From assembly GCA_010094045.1 (NCBI GenBank), contig ML986609.1, positions 352,778 to 401,600 of the forward strand: 48,823 nucleotides of DNA, written 5' to 3'. The stretch's first letter is position 1. Every line of letters begins with the position of its first letter. The stretch comes from Lojkania enalia (lineage: Eukaryota > Ascomycota > Dothideomycetes > Pleosporales). The position numbers and the translations under genes are program-made. The notes under the pieces were generated by a model. The model was not told the DNA's origin and ran no database searches. It worked only from the letters and a program-made list of their open reading frames with translations. This document shows positions 34,400 through 47,000 of the stretch, one piece after another.

Positions 34400-37300
34400 A
34401 AACTCCTTTAGCTTTGTAGTATAGTTAGTTAGGTTCTATACTAGTTTCTATAAACTTTCCTCCTATAAGTATTCTTTCTACTTTACTAGATACTTCTACT
34501 AACGTCCGAATCGCTTTTTTACTAGTATATATTCTACTTCGTATTCCTATTCTAGTTTTATATTAATACTTTCTTACAGTAGTACGTCGTCTAGTACTGG
34601 TTCTAGTTTTAACTTATAAAATACTGGGTATACTTTTATATTATTTAATAACCTTAGTTTAAAATTTATAGGTCTAACCTATTCTTTAATTAGAAATAGT
34701 CCTATCCTTTTATAATCTAACTTCTTCACGGGTCTCTTAGTCTTTAAGTTTTTTGTTAACAGGAAAACTTTACCCCTCTTTTTAAAGGTTAGTTCTTTAA
34801 CCTTTAGCTTATTAGCTTATTCTACTATTTTAAGGTTTCTTAACTAAATTCTTTCCCTAAACTAATTGTAGATTTCTTTTATTTCTCTAGCTTTTTAATC
34901 TATTAGTAGAACTAGAAATTCTTTCTTATTCTATTCCTAATACGTAACAGCTTTTTATCTATAGTTAGCTTTAAAGAATATAGTCCCTATTATACTTTAG
35001 GTTATTTTATTATAGGCTATCTATACTATAGGTAATAATTTAACCTAATTATTTTATTATTTATTAATATACATTCTTAAATATATTTCTAGGCTTTAAT
35101 TAACTTGTTCTATCTAACCGTTTATTTATAAGTAGAAGCTGGTTAATATCTATTATTAGATTCCTATCTTTTCTATTTATTCCTGCTAGTATTTAGATAT
35201 AAACAACTTATCTCTATCCGAAATAATATATTTTAGAACTCTATACTCCGCAAATACTATATATAATAACTTATATACTAGTTTAGGTACTATTATTATC
35301 TCTAATACTAGTTTAAAGTATATATATTTTATTAACTAATCTACTATATTTATAATTGTATTATATCTTCTTCTTAACTCTAGTTTTACTAACTCTAGTA
35401 ACTTAGTTACGAAGTCGATCGTAATTTATTCCTATAGTTCTTTTAGTACTTCTAGTAGCTGTAAGAATTTATAAGGCCTATACCTTATAGCTTTATTCTT
35501 TCCGTATTCTATATACTTATTTAGTACATCTTATACTTCCTTTCTTACGTTAGTAAGAATAAAGCTCTTTCTTAGCCTTCGCTCTATTTCTACTACTCTT
35601 AGATACTCCTATTCTAGCAATTTATATAATTCTTTTATTATCTACTTTTATATATATAGATATATATATAGTTATTTCTAAGTTGCGTTTTTAATTGTTT
35701 TTACTTTATTACTACTTATTAAGTATCGCTCTACTATCTACATGTCTTTTAGCTTCTATTACTAGTTTTACTCTAGTATAGTTAGTTTTATAATTTAGGC
35801 GACTTATAGATAGTTATATATAAGGGATCTATCTAATTTCTATTTTAGGATCGTATCTCTTTTATATTTTTTTTTAGTTATATAGTTAGCTCTACAACTT
35901 AGTATGTCTATAGCTATATTTTCTAACCCCTTCTAGTACGTTATTCTAAAGTTATAGTCTGCTAACTATTCTATCTATTATATTTATCTTTCTATAAGTT
36001 CTTTTATTATTATAAAGTATATAAGATTTTTATAATCTGTTTAGACTTTAAATAGGTATTTAGTTCTTATTAAGTATACTCGCTATTCTTTTAACACTTT
36101 AACTATTACTAACAGTTTCTTGTCGTGTATATTATAGTTAAGTTCCTCTAGTTTCATTTTCCTTGAAAAGTAGGCTTATAGCCTCTACTTTTCGTCTTCG
36201 TCTTACTAACTTAAGTAAGCGCCTATTACTTTGTCTAAAGTATTAGTTTCTACTTAGAACTACTTCTCTAGGTCTAGTATTCTTAGTATTAATACTAAGG
36301 TAAAGTAAGTTTTTAGTTCTTTAAAGGCTTTTTACTACGCTTCTTATTACTTAAACTTCTTCTCTTTCTTAGTAATCTCTATTAAGGGTACTACTACTTT
36401 AGAGTACCCGCTTATAAATTTCTTATAGAAATTCGCGAAGCTTAGGAAAGACTAGATTTATTTAACTAAGGTAGATACTAGCTATTCTAGTATTACTTTA
36501 ACCTTTTCTTATTCTATCTTAATACTATCCCTAAATATCTAGAACTCTAGAAATCCTATTCCTATCTTATAAAACTCGTATTTTTCTAGAGCTATAAGTA
36601 ACTTATATTCTTATAGTTTCTTTAGTACTTTTCTAATATATTCTTTATACTCTTTTAGCAATCTATTTATATAGACTAGAATATTATTTAGGTATACTAT
36701 TACAAATATATCTAAGTATTCCCTTAATATATTATTTATAACTATTTAGAAGGTAGCTGGTACGTTTATAAGTCTAAATAGTATTACTAGGTATTTAAAG
36801 AGACCTTCTTTTATCTTAAATGCTATTTTCTATTTATAGCCCTTCTTTATCCGAATTTAGTAGTATTCTTCCCTTATATTAAACTTTATAAACTACTTAG
36901 CTCCTTATAACTAACTTATAAGTTCTATTATCCTAGGTAATAGGTATCTATTTTTCTTAATTATATTGTTTAGCTGTTTATAGTCTATATATAACCTTAA
37001 TTTGTTATTTTTCTTAAGTATAAATAATATTAGTAATACTATTTTACTCTAGCTTAGTTATATATACCCTCTTACCAAATTCTTTTAGATATACTTCCTA
37101 AGTTCTTCTCTTTATTCTTAGTTTAAATCGTATATTAGACTAGATTTTAACTTCTTTTTATCCTTAATAATAATTTTATAGTCGTATTTCTTATACTTAG
37201 GTAACTCTCTATTCTCTACTTCTTTATATAGCCCTATAAATTTGCTGTAATCCTCTTAGATTTCTTAGAGTATACTATCGTCCTATAGTTCCTTATACAC

Positions 37301-37980
37301 TTTTTAAACTACGATAATACCTAGTATCTATTTTATCTTCTTAAGATATTTTACTATCGTAGCTACTAATACTCTTTGTATTAACTATAGACCTAAAGGA
37401 CACTTTATCTTATACTATCCTACTACCCGTTCTATCTTAGATTAGCTCTATAGCCTATAAACTATCTCTTACTACTAATCTACTCTAGAATTATATTTAG
37501 CTAGCTAGTCTATGCCTAATAATATATTAAATTTTCCTAGGTTTATAATATTAATACTCCTTATATTAGTATATCTTATAACGTTAAGCGTTTACTTCTT
37601 AGTTTCTATTAATACAACTCCTCTACTATAGTCTATTAGCTTATTATCTACTAGATGTATTATATAAGGTACTACTTTTTCCCTCTACTCTATATTATTC
37701 TTATAAACCTATTACGCTGATATAAACGTATCTAAAGCTCTACTATTAAATAGTATTCTAAGCTTCTTTCTATTAAATTCCGCTCGGAGTACTATATATA
37801 AAAGTACTATATTAGTAACCCTTCTAACAACTTTTCTACCTAGTTCTTTAGTATAGCTATCGCTTTAGGGGCTGCTTAGTTTTTTAACTAAGGTGGGAAG
37901 AACCCTACCTTCTCCTTTTCTCCTCTATACAGTAGACATCTATCTATATTATACCTTATCTATAGTTCTTAGGCGTAAGT
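34400..37980 (-). pseudogene. gamma pol remnant: protease, RT, RNase H, integrase, chromodomain
   Basis: The minus-strand frame reads almost continuously once TAA/TAG are taken as Gln or Trp. Protease lies at about 37740-37790 (LRILFNSRALDTFISAQQVY, DSGA now NSRA). RT spans about 36400-37250, with YRQLNN-like YKQLNNIIKKNRYLLP near 36940-36990 and the YLDD box as VYLNNILVY at 36668-36700. RNase H follows with YFSRKQKLEELNYNIYDKKL (about 36150). Integrase lies at about 34900-35750 and includes LTSFYLQINGQIEQVNQSLE (about 35095-35155, catalytic Glu). A chromodomain at about 34400-34560 reads QEYEVEYILVKKRFGR then KYLVK-KEY. Loss of Asp in both the protease and the RT box is consistent with RIP. 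Confidence 0.9.
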
Positions 37981-38059
37981 AGCCTTTACTTACTTATTAT
38001 ATATCTTACACTTCTATTCTAAGAAATACTATTACTATTCGATTAGTTAGTAGTCTTTA

Positions 38060-39900
38060 TTTAATTCTCGCTATTTAAGTACCCTAAATATATTTTAGTA
38101 GTACTAGCATCTAACTATATATTATTTCTAGTTTAGTACTTTATATTCCTCTAAATATATATTATTCTTAGAACGTTTCTCCTTCTTAAATATACTTACT
38201 CCTATTATTTTATAAGCTGTAATATTAAGTTATCTTCTAATATCCTCTTACATTTCTCTTACCTCTAAGACTATCTTCTTCGGCTTTTCGGCTTCTACAA
38301 TGATTTTACTAAACTGGTATAGATACTCTATTCTAAGGTAAATTAGACTTCTATAAATCTAATAGTACCCGTTTTCTATATAATCTTCTATTTTATCTTA
38401 AAATAGTAAGATTCTTAGTAATAATTATATATCTATTTTCGGCTATACTTCTAGCTTTATTTTAATACCTTTATATATCTAGTAATTATTCTAGTAATAG
38501 CTAGCCTAATCTTTTTCGCAGCTGTTCTTATAGGGTAGTATATATTTCCCTTTTTTACCTTTTACTAGTTCTATAGAGTAGCCTTAGTATATCTCTTATA
38601 TATACTCGAATATTTTCTTATTTATAACCTTTCCTGCTAACTTTACTATAGCTTCTAGTATATTCTAGCTATCTTAGAACGTTGCTTCTTCGAATAAGAC
38701 GTTCTAGTATTCTTAGAGGTATAACCTTATCTAGTATATTTTATTATAAATCTAGCACTTTTTTTACTTTATTCTTTCTAGAATAGTCGTATTATTAAGT
38801 CCTAGTACTTCTAGTAGATATTCTATACATCTAATAACTACTACTGCCCTTTTTAGTTGTAGCTAATAATTGCTTTCTTCTTTTACTAAATAGTACGTCT
38901 TATATCTATTGTTTATATAATACGTCTAGTACTATATTAGTTAGTATCTATTAGTAGATTGCGCAGTTATTATTTAGACTTCTTTCTTCTTACTTAAATA
39001 TTCTTTTGTATAGTACCCTTTCTATTTATATAGAAGGTACGCTCCCTCCTTAAGCCTTTCTTTCTTAAGATTGCTCATCCTCGATCGTTAGTAGTTCTTT
39101 CTCTTGTCCTTTTCGACTTTTCCAAAGACTATTAGATTACTATCTTATAGCGCCGTCTTACTTTCTTTCTTTACTAGTATAAATGTCTGCGGCTAAGATC
39201 TTTTCTCTATCTCCTACTTGTACTAATAGTTGTTAATCCTAACCGCTAATTCGATCATTTCTAATAGTTCGGTTAGCCTTTCTTTTCTAGCTAGGTTATC
39301 TTTAATCTTATCCTTAAGGCCTTTATAGAAGATTCCTGCTAATATACTATCGTCCTATCTTAGTCTAGTACTAAGTCTCTAGAATTCTATAGTATAATCT
39401 GTTACCCTCTTAGTCTAGATTAGCCTTAGTAGCTTCCTTTATACTTTCTATTCTATATCTACTTCTCCGAAGATATTTCGGACCTTATTCTTAAATCCTT
39501 CCCAGCTCTTAAAGAGTTTATCCGTAGATTCTCTAGTCTTCTTTATATTACCTCTATTCTCTAGCTAATCTACTATAAATAGTTCGGCTTATACTAGTAG
39601 TATCTCTTCTATATTTATTATTATAGCTAAAATCTTATCTTTATTTAGAAAGAAGGTCGTACTATTAAACCTAAAGTACAACTCTATTAATATAAGAAAA
39701 GGGTTAATATATTCTTTCTTACTATTAAACTTTCTTAGTAAAGCTATTTCAGCTTATACTTATTATTTAGCTTTAGCCAGGTTAGCTCTAGCTACAGCTA
39801 GCTTATATTATATCTATATAATACGGGTCTCCTATTCTTATACTTTCTATACTATAGCTTCTTCTAGAGCTTATAGTCTTTAAGTTATTATAACTTAACT
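38060..39900 (-). pseudogene. gamma gag remnant
   Basis: The region lies between the 5' LTR and the protease on the minus strand. It holds long frames with RIP stops, and its 1.8-kb size fits a gypsy Gag. I could not identify a secure zinc knuckle or capsid motif by eye, so the assignment rests on position in the element. Confidence 0.6.
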
Positions 39901-39959
39901 TTACAATGTAGTAGATATCTTTAAAAAGTTCCTATTCTCTTAATATTAGGTAGTTATTA

Positions 39960-40498
39960 TATTACTAACCTATATACTACTAGTATATATAATAACTACT
40001 ATTATAGTCGTATATACGCTAGGGCCTTATTTATATTAGATTGGTTAGAGGTGGTAACTTTAGTAAAGAGAGAGTATTAGGTTTACTAGTTCTTTAAATA
40101 TAATAAGTATATTTAGAAGTCTAATAGAGTAATAAGATAAATCTATAAGAATAACTATAAAGAATTTAATCTTATAAAAAAATCTCCCTTCTTATAGAGT
40201 TAAGTTTAAGACTGCTAAGCCTAACTTATTAGGCCTGTTAGATCTATCAGGTCTATCCTACTATACCTAATACTTCTGCTATAGTTATATATATAGGTTA
40301 TACTATACTTCGTTATCTAACTAATTATCTCTCTAGTTCCCGCAGTCCTACTACTTACTGTTTAATAACTAGTCTCTAATATACTCCTGCCTATTTTTAC
40401 CTTATCGGTCCTCGTCTAAGTCGACCTCTACAGTAGCTAATATTAGATTAAGCCCTAGCTATAGAGGTAGTACCTCTTAGCGTTCTATATTTATAATA
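39960..40498 (-). repeat. gamma 5' LTR (539 bp)
   Basis: Second LTR of the gamma element, followed by TAATA (40499-40503) and the resumed RecQ-1 sequence. It carries more C-to-T changes than the solo LTR at 12019 (for example TATATACGCTAGGGC against TATATGCGCCGGGGC). Confidence 0.95.
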
Positions 40499-40503
40499 TA
40501 ATA

Positions 40504-40861
40504 CTACTACTAGTATAAAAGACTAAGCTAGAAGAGAGTATACTAGTTTAATATATAATATATATCTAAGTAAGTATAATATAGCTAAATATATAATATT
40601 TAGTATTATAGTATAAGTAGGGGTAGATATAGAAGATAATATTAGTAATATATTAGCGGTAGGTATAGTAGCTTAGAGAATAAAAGGAGAAAGAAGTAGT
40701 ATACTACCGCAGTAAAGTATAATATAAAGTAATAGTTAAAGTACTAAATAGTAGATACTATTATACTAGAAATATAAAGTAAGTTAGGTAGTTAGAGGAA
40801 TAGCTTAAAAAAGGTAGACTTATAGTAGCTATATTAGTATTAGGTATAGAGGTAGATTTCC
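40504..40861 (+). pseudogene. RecQ-1 helicase, continuation after gamma, truncated by RecQ-2
   Basis: It continues the helicase frame after the TAATA duplication: the linker to the second RecA-like domain (EESILV, then EEQLKK and GRLIVAILVLG). It ends at GVDF (GTGVDFPG, motif V in relatives) at 40860. RecQ-3 continues this sequence (CCTAGGAATTATA), whereas here CC is followed by TATCTAATATAA of the next copy. Confidence 0.8.
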
Positions 40862-40980
40862 TATCTAATATAAGGTGATAAATCGGGCCCGATTCGTAAT
40901 AGATTAGGTATAATACTATAGTACTATACCTAAAATAGGTTGTTAAAAGGGGGTAATTTATCTAACTGTTACCCCCCTAA
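40862..40980 (+). other. RecQ-2 5' terminus: best-preserved palindromes of the element
   Basis: Three palindromes follow one another: a perfect 14-bp AATCGGGCCCGATT at 40881-40894; a 26-bp one at 40906-40931 with one mismatched pair; and a hairpin with 8-bp stem GGGGGTAA/TTACCCCC (40949-40956 with 40969-40976). The heptamer TATCTAA at the terminus (40862-40868) recurs in the loop of that hairpin (40959-40965). Such ends could be transposase or replication-protein binding sites; that is inference. Confidence 0.8.
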
Positions 40981-41019
40981 TTTATTTATAACTAGTACTC
41001 TAACCGTAATACTTTAAAT

Positions 41020-43857
41020 ATAAAAACTATTTAGTAGAGTCTATTTATTCTACTTATAATACTATATTATCGCACCTATACTAGTATAAGACTATAATAA
41101 GGCTAGAAGGATATAGTTCTACTAAGATATATAGACACTCGAACTAAGGGCGTAATACTATATCTATAGTAGAAAGACTTATATATAAGTAAGTAGAACA
41201 GCGCTATTACTAGAGGATATTAAAAACTATTTCTACTATCTACTTAAGTACTATATTCTAATATATAAGGAATATATAACTACTATATTAAATATTAATA
41301 TATATCTATAGTACTATTATAGTATAATAATAGAGTAGAGGAGGGTAATTATTAAGTATACTTGTTAGTAGCTAATTAAACTAGTAAAGAACGTTTAGCT
41401 ACCCATACCGTTCAGACAACTAATACTAGAATTAGAAAAGCTGCTAAATAGGTTCTAGTATAAGTAATTTAGGTACTATATTACTACTAATATTAATACG
41501 CTATATATATATCTAAAGAAGAAGTATAAATAGGTATAAATAGATAATAAAAGTAGACTTTATTAGAAGGTTAAAGTATAGATATTCTTTTAAGCTAGTA
41601 GGCTACAGTAATATTTTATTATTAATATAGGCAGCTATAACTATAAGCTAGCTATTCTCTATATAGAGGCTAATATTATATGTAATTAGTTAGCTAGGTT
41701 TAAACTTATAAAGTAGAAAGAAGAAGAGAAGGTATAGATTATAGATATAGAAGTAGTAAAGACTAATAAGACTAGGTAGTTTAAGTAGATAGGGTAGCTA
41801 GAGTATCTAGTAAAGTAGAATTAAGTATATCTCGTATATTAAATCTAGCTACCTAACTAAGGTAAGGTAAAACTTTAATAAGTAGTAAAGCTAGTTAAAC
41901 TATTAGTTAAGTAGAGTATTAGAAGGTTATTATTACTTATATAAGAGATAAAATAGTAGTTTAGAAGCGTTTAATAATATAAGGTAGATAGATATCTACT
42001 TACTTAACTATAGAACCCTAAGAGTTAGGCGGTATATGCTAGCTATATTATTAAGTTTATCTACTACTTTCTTTATATTATTGCCGACGAAAAAACTTAA
42101 GCTATATAGTTTAGCTATAGTAATAATAGTAATAATAGTAATAATAATAGTATAGTATTAGATAATAGTATAAGTTCTAGGTCTAATAGAGCTAAAAATA
42201 GTACTAATAGTAATAATAATAGTAATAGTAGCCCCTATTATAAGTACTATAAGAAGAAAGAAGTAGATTAGATAGAAGACGCGTACGAGCTATTCTATTA
42301 GTAAAATAAATAGAAGAAACTAATAATAGTACTATAAGTTATATTAGATAGAAATAGTAAAAACGTTTAGTTTAGAGTACTACTAGATATACTTATATTA
42401 TTTATTTTTCAATTAATAGGCGATCGGCTGTTTAGTAATAAGCTTATCTATTTTCTTACTATACTAGAGATTAATACTAAGATAGACCGCTTATATATAA
42501 TAAAGAACTACTTATATATACTAGCTAGTATAATATACTATATACGCGTGCTAGATATAGAAAAGCTACTTTTAGTAGTAAAGTATAATAAGTAGATAGA
42601 TAAAGACTAGAAGTATTTTCTACTTATACGGCGGAAGTTTCTAGCTAATAGATTATTTAGTCCGATAAATAAAATAATTAGCTTACTAGCGTATAAAAAG
42701 TTTATTATACTAATAGCTAATAATTTAAGTAATACTTACTAGTTAAAGAATAAGAAGATGTTTTATCTTAATAGCCAGCTAATCTATATTAACTAGTTCT
42801 ATAAGATAGTATAGGATATAATAGCTAAGGTAGAGAAAATACTCTAGTAGAAGCTATATTAGACGGCTAGAGCTAAGGACTAGTTTACTATCCGGCTAGA
42901 GCAGCTTATTAATAATATTATATTTATATAGTAGGGTATATCTTTTATCTATTATTATAATAATCAGCTTAATAATAAGTTTAAGTAGATACTTATTTAG
43001 GTTAGATAGATAGAAGTTAGTTAGTAGCTCTAGTTAAGAGATAGCTTATAGAGTAAGTAGCGGGTAAAATAGTACTTATAGTAGGTAGATTACTTTTTAA
43101 AACTACTAATAGTTAGTATATATATAATTTTAGGGCAGTCTAAATAAAAGTTAGAGATTATAATAATACGGTATTATAATAGAATATTATAAGACTATAA
43201 TATCTTTATAATAGATAGGTAGATTATAATAGTAGTCTACTATTATAAATTACAATCCTAGTAGAATAAGCTGAAGGTAATACCGTACTTTCTACTACTA
43301 CAGCTAAAGTAGGTAATAGTAGTATACTTAGCTTATATATAGCCGTTTTAGGAGTATTTAAATATTAAGGTGCTTAGTAGCAGCTTTAGCAACTATGTAT
43401 AGGTAGATTAATATAAGCTATAGAAGATAGATTAACTAATACGCGTATTTAAGTATAAAACTAGTAAATAGATAAATATTAAGCTATATATACTAGACTA
43501 CTAATACGCGGCTATTAATATTAGTAGAAAAGTGGTTAGAAAGTTGTTTAGTAAAGGATATTAGGACAAGATAGAGAAAGTTGAAAAAGCTAAAATAGAT
43601 AAGAAGAGAGAGAGTATACTAGAGTTATAGAGCGCGCGGACGATATAGATAGAGATTAGAAACTATAGTATACTAATTAATATTATTAAGTATCTTAGTA
43701 TATACTTAATTAAGGTATTCCAGCTGTTTAGTATACTATAGTATTACTTTTTAAGGCTCGACGGGGGTAAAGAAATACTAGAGGTAAAGTAGATAGGTAG
43801 TTAAAGCTAAACTAGGATAAGAAAGCAGTAGCGGTATAATAATAATAGTAAAAGACC
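41020..43857 (+). pseudogene. RecQ-2 pseudogene, N-terminal region only
   Basis: It covers the long N-terminal region of the helicase gene, including the Asn/Ser/Asp-rich stretch (42118-42230) and the conserved FIVDGQ-type block (about 43200-43265; here the Asp-Gly codons have mutated). The frame is parallel to RecQ-1 and RecQ-3 and full of RIP stops. This N-terminal region has no enzymatic domain I can name; in related fungal proteins it precedes the RecQ core. Confidence 0.75.
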
Positions 43858-44029
43858 TATCTAATATAAAGTAATAAATTAGACCCAATTTATAATAGAT
43901 TAAGTATAGTACTATAATACTATACCTAAAATAGGTTGTTAAAAGAGGGTAATTTATCTAACTATTACCCCCCCGATTTATTTATAACTAGTACTCTAAC
44001 CCTAATACTTTATATATAAAAACTATTTA

Positions 44030-47000
44030 GTAGAGTCTATTTATTCTACTTATAACGCTATATTATCGTACCCGTACTAGTATAAGGCTATAATAAAGCT
44101 AGAAAGATATAGTTCTATTAGAATATATAAACGCTCGAACCGAGGGCGTAATACTATATCTATAATAGAAAGACCCGCATATAAGTAAGTAGAATAGTAC
44201 TATTACTAGAGGATATTAAAAACTATCTTTACTATCTACTTAAGTACTGCGTTCTAATATATAAGAAATATATAACTACTATATTAAATATTAATATATA
44301 TCTACAGTACTATTATAGTATAATAATAGAATAGAGGAGGGTAATTATTGAGTATACTTATTAGTAGCTAATTAGACTAGTAAAAAACGTCTAGCTACCT
44401 GCACCGTTTAGGCAACTAATACTAGAATTAGAAAAACTACTAAATAGGTTCTAGTATAAGTAATCTAGATACTATATTACTACTAATATTAATATACTAT
44501 ATATATATTTAAAGAAGAAGTATAAATAAGTATAGATAGATAATAAAAGTAGGCTCTATTAGAAGGTTAAGATATAGATATTCTTTTAGGCTAGCGGGCT
44601 GTAGTAATATTTTATCGTTAATATAAACAGCTATAATTATAAGCTAGCTATTCTCTATATAAAAGCTAATATTATATATAATTAGTTAGCTAGGTTTAAG
44701 CTTATAAAATAGAGGGAAGAAGAAAAGATATAAGTTATAAATATAAAAGTAGTAAAGACTAATAAGACTGGGTAGTTTAAGCAGATAGAGTAGCTAGAGT
44801 ATCTAGTAAAGTAGAATTAAGTATATCTTATATATTAGATCTAGTTATCTAACTAAAGTAAGGCGAAATTTTAGTAGGCGGCGAAACTAGTTAAACTATT
44901 AGTTAAGTAGAGTATTAGAGGGTTATTATTACTTATATAAGAGATAAGATAGTAGTTTAAAAACGCTTAGTAATATAAGATAAATAAGTATCCACTTATT
45001 TAACTACAGAATTCTAAGAGTTAAGCAGTATATATTAGCTATATTATTAAGTTCGTCTACTACTTTCTCTATATTATTACTAATAAAGAAGTTTAGGCTA
45101 TATAGTTTAGCTATAGTAGTAACAGCGATAATAGTAATAATAATAGTATAGTATTAGATAATAGCGCGAGTTCTAGATTTAGTAGAGCTAGAAGTAGTAC
45201 TAATAGCAATAATAATAGTAATAATAGCCTCTATTATAAGTACTATAAGAAGAAAAAAGTAGATTAGATAGAAGATACACGCGAGCTATTCTATTAGTAA
45301 AATAAGTAGAAGAAACTAGCAACAGTACTATAAGTTATATTAAATAGAGATAGTAAAAACGCTTAATTTAAAGTACTACTAGATATATTTATATTATTTA
45401 TTTTTTAATTAATAGGCGATTAGCTGTTTAATAGTAGGCTTATCTATTTTCTCGCTATACTAGAGATTAATATTAAAATAGACTACTTATATATAATAAA
45501 GAACTATTTATATATACTAGCTAGTGTAATATACTATATATATATACTAGGTATAGAAAAGCTACTTCTAGTAGTAGAGTATAATAAGTAGACGGATAAA
45601 GACTAGGAGTATTTTCTACTTATATAATAGAAGTTTCTAGCTAATAGATTATTTAGTCTAATAAGTAAGATAATTAGCTTACTAGTATATAGAAAGTTTA
45701 TTATACTAACGGCTAGTAATTTAGGTAATACTTACTAGTTAAAAGATAAGAAGATATTCTATCTTAACAGCTAACTAATCTATATTAGCTAGTTCTATAA
45801 GATAGCGCAGGATATAGTAGCTAAAGTAGAGAAGATACTCTAGTAGGAGCTGTATTAAACAGCTAGAGCTAAAGACCAATTTACTATCTAGCTAGAATAA
45901 CTTATTAATAATATTATATTTATATAGTAGAGTATATCTTTTATCTATTATTATAATAATCAGCTTAATAATAGGTTTAAGTAAATACTTACTTAGGCTA
46001 GATAGATAGAAGCTAGTTAACAGCTCTAGTTAAAAAACAGCTTATAGAGTAAGTAGTAGATAAAGTAGTATTTATAGTAGGTAGATTACTTTTTAAAACT
46101 ACTAATAATTAGTATATATATAACTTTAAAGTAGTCTAAATAAGGGTTAGAGATTATAATAATATAGTATTATAATAGGGTACTATAGAACTATAATATC
46201 TTTATAGTAGACGGGTAGATTATAATAGTAGTCTACTATTACAAATCGCAATTCTAATAAAATAAACTAAAAGTAATACTACGCTTTCTACTACTACAGC
46301 TAAAGTAGGTAATAGTAGTATATTTAGCTTACGTACAGCTATTTTAGAAGTATCTAAATATTAAGGTATTTAGCAGCAGCTTTAGCAACTATATATAAGT
46401 AGATTAATATAGGTTATAGAAGATAGACTAACTAACGCGTATACTTAAGTATAAGACTAGTAAATAAGTAGGCGTTAAACTATATATACTAGACTACTAA
46501 TATATAGCTGTTAGTATTAGTAGAAAAGTAGTTAGAGAGTTATTTAGTAAAGGATATTAGGATAAAATAGGGGAAGTTAAAGAAGCTGAAGTAGATAAAG
46601 AGGAAGAGAGTATACTAGAGCTATAGAGTATATAGACGATATAGATAAGGATTAGGAACTATAATATACTAATTAATATTATTAAGTATCTTAATATATA
46701 TTTAATTAAAGCGTTCTAGCTATTTAGTATATTATAGTATTACTTCTTAGAGCTTAACAGGGGTAAAGAGATACTAGAAGTAAGGTAGATAGGTAGTTAA
46801 GGCTAGACTAGGATAAGGAAGTAGTAGTAGTATAATAATAATAGTAAAGAGTTTATAATATAAGAAAAAAAGGTATAGGCTTAAAATAGAAGAGAGAAAG
46901 AACTTTAAAAAGTAATATAGTAAATATTTAGGTAAGAAGAGGTTAACTTCTATTTAGCCGAGTAAGAATAAGTAATATATATAGTACTAGACAGGTAGAT

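Larger units (their letters stand above)
33028..40498 (-). mobile_element. Complete Ty3/gypsy chromovirus, family gamma (7471 bp), in RecQ-1
   Basis: It is bounded by two 539-bp LTRs and the duplication TAATA. Gag-pol is on the minus strand, so the 5' LTR is 39960-40498 and the 3' LTR is 33028-33566. The polypurine tract is next to the 3' LTR. Pol includes protease, RT, RNase H, integrase and chromodomain. An extra possible gene lies on the opposite strand between pol and the 3' LTR (33840-34330). The left third keeps CpG, TG and CA pairs better than the rest of the window, so it is probably one of the younger insertions. Confidence 0.95.
29479..40861 (+). mobile_element. RecQ element copy 1 (RecQ-1), interrupted by gamma gypsy and by RecQ-2
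   Basis: The element starts with TATCTAATATAA inside alpha-C gag. It runs to 33027, is interrupted by the gamma gypsy element (33028-40498), resumes at 40504 after the repeated TAATA, and stops at 40861 in the helicase domain, where RecQ-2 begins. Without gamma it is about 3.9 kb and covers the N-terminal region plus about two thirds of the helicase. The missing 3' part should lie beyond the window if RecQ-2 was an insertion. The content is a RIP-degraded gene resembling fungal telomere-linked RecQ helicases. Confidence 0.8.
40862..43857 (+). mobile_element. RecQ element copy 2 (RecQ-2), truncated by RecQ-3
   Basis: It begins at the same terminal sequence as copies 1 and 3 and is collinear with them for 2996 bp. 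It stops at 43857 in the region before the helicase domain, where RecQ-3 starts. Uninterrupted copies read GGCCTATAATATAAG (RecQ-1, 32470), while here ACC is followed by TATCTAATATAA. No helicase motif remains in this copy. Confidence 0.82.

Noticed and set aside
29479..43857. Simple tandem duplication by unequal crossing-over for the RecQ copies
   Set aside because: Copies 1 and 2 end at different internal points, each joined to the same terminus, and copy 1 joins the same terminus to alpha gag. One crossover scheme does not give this. Not fully excluded without the 3' side.
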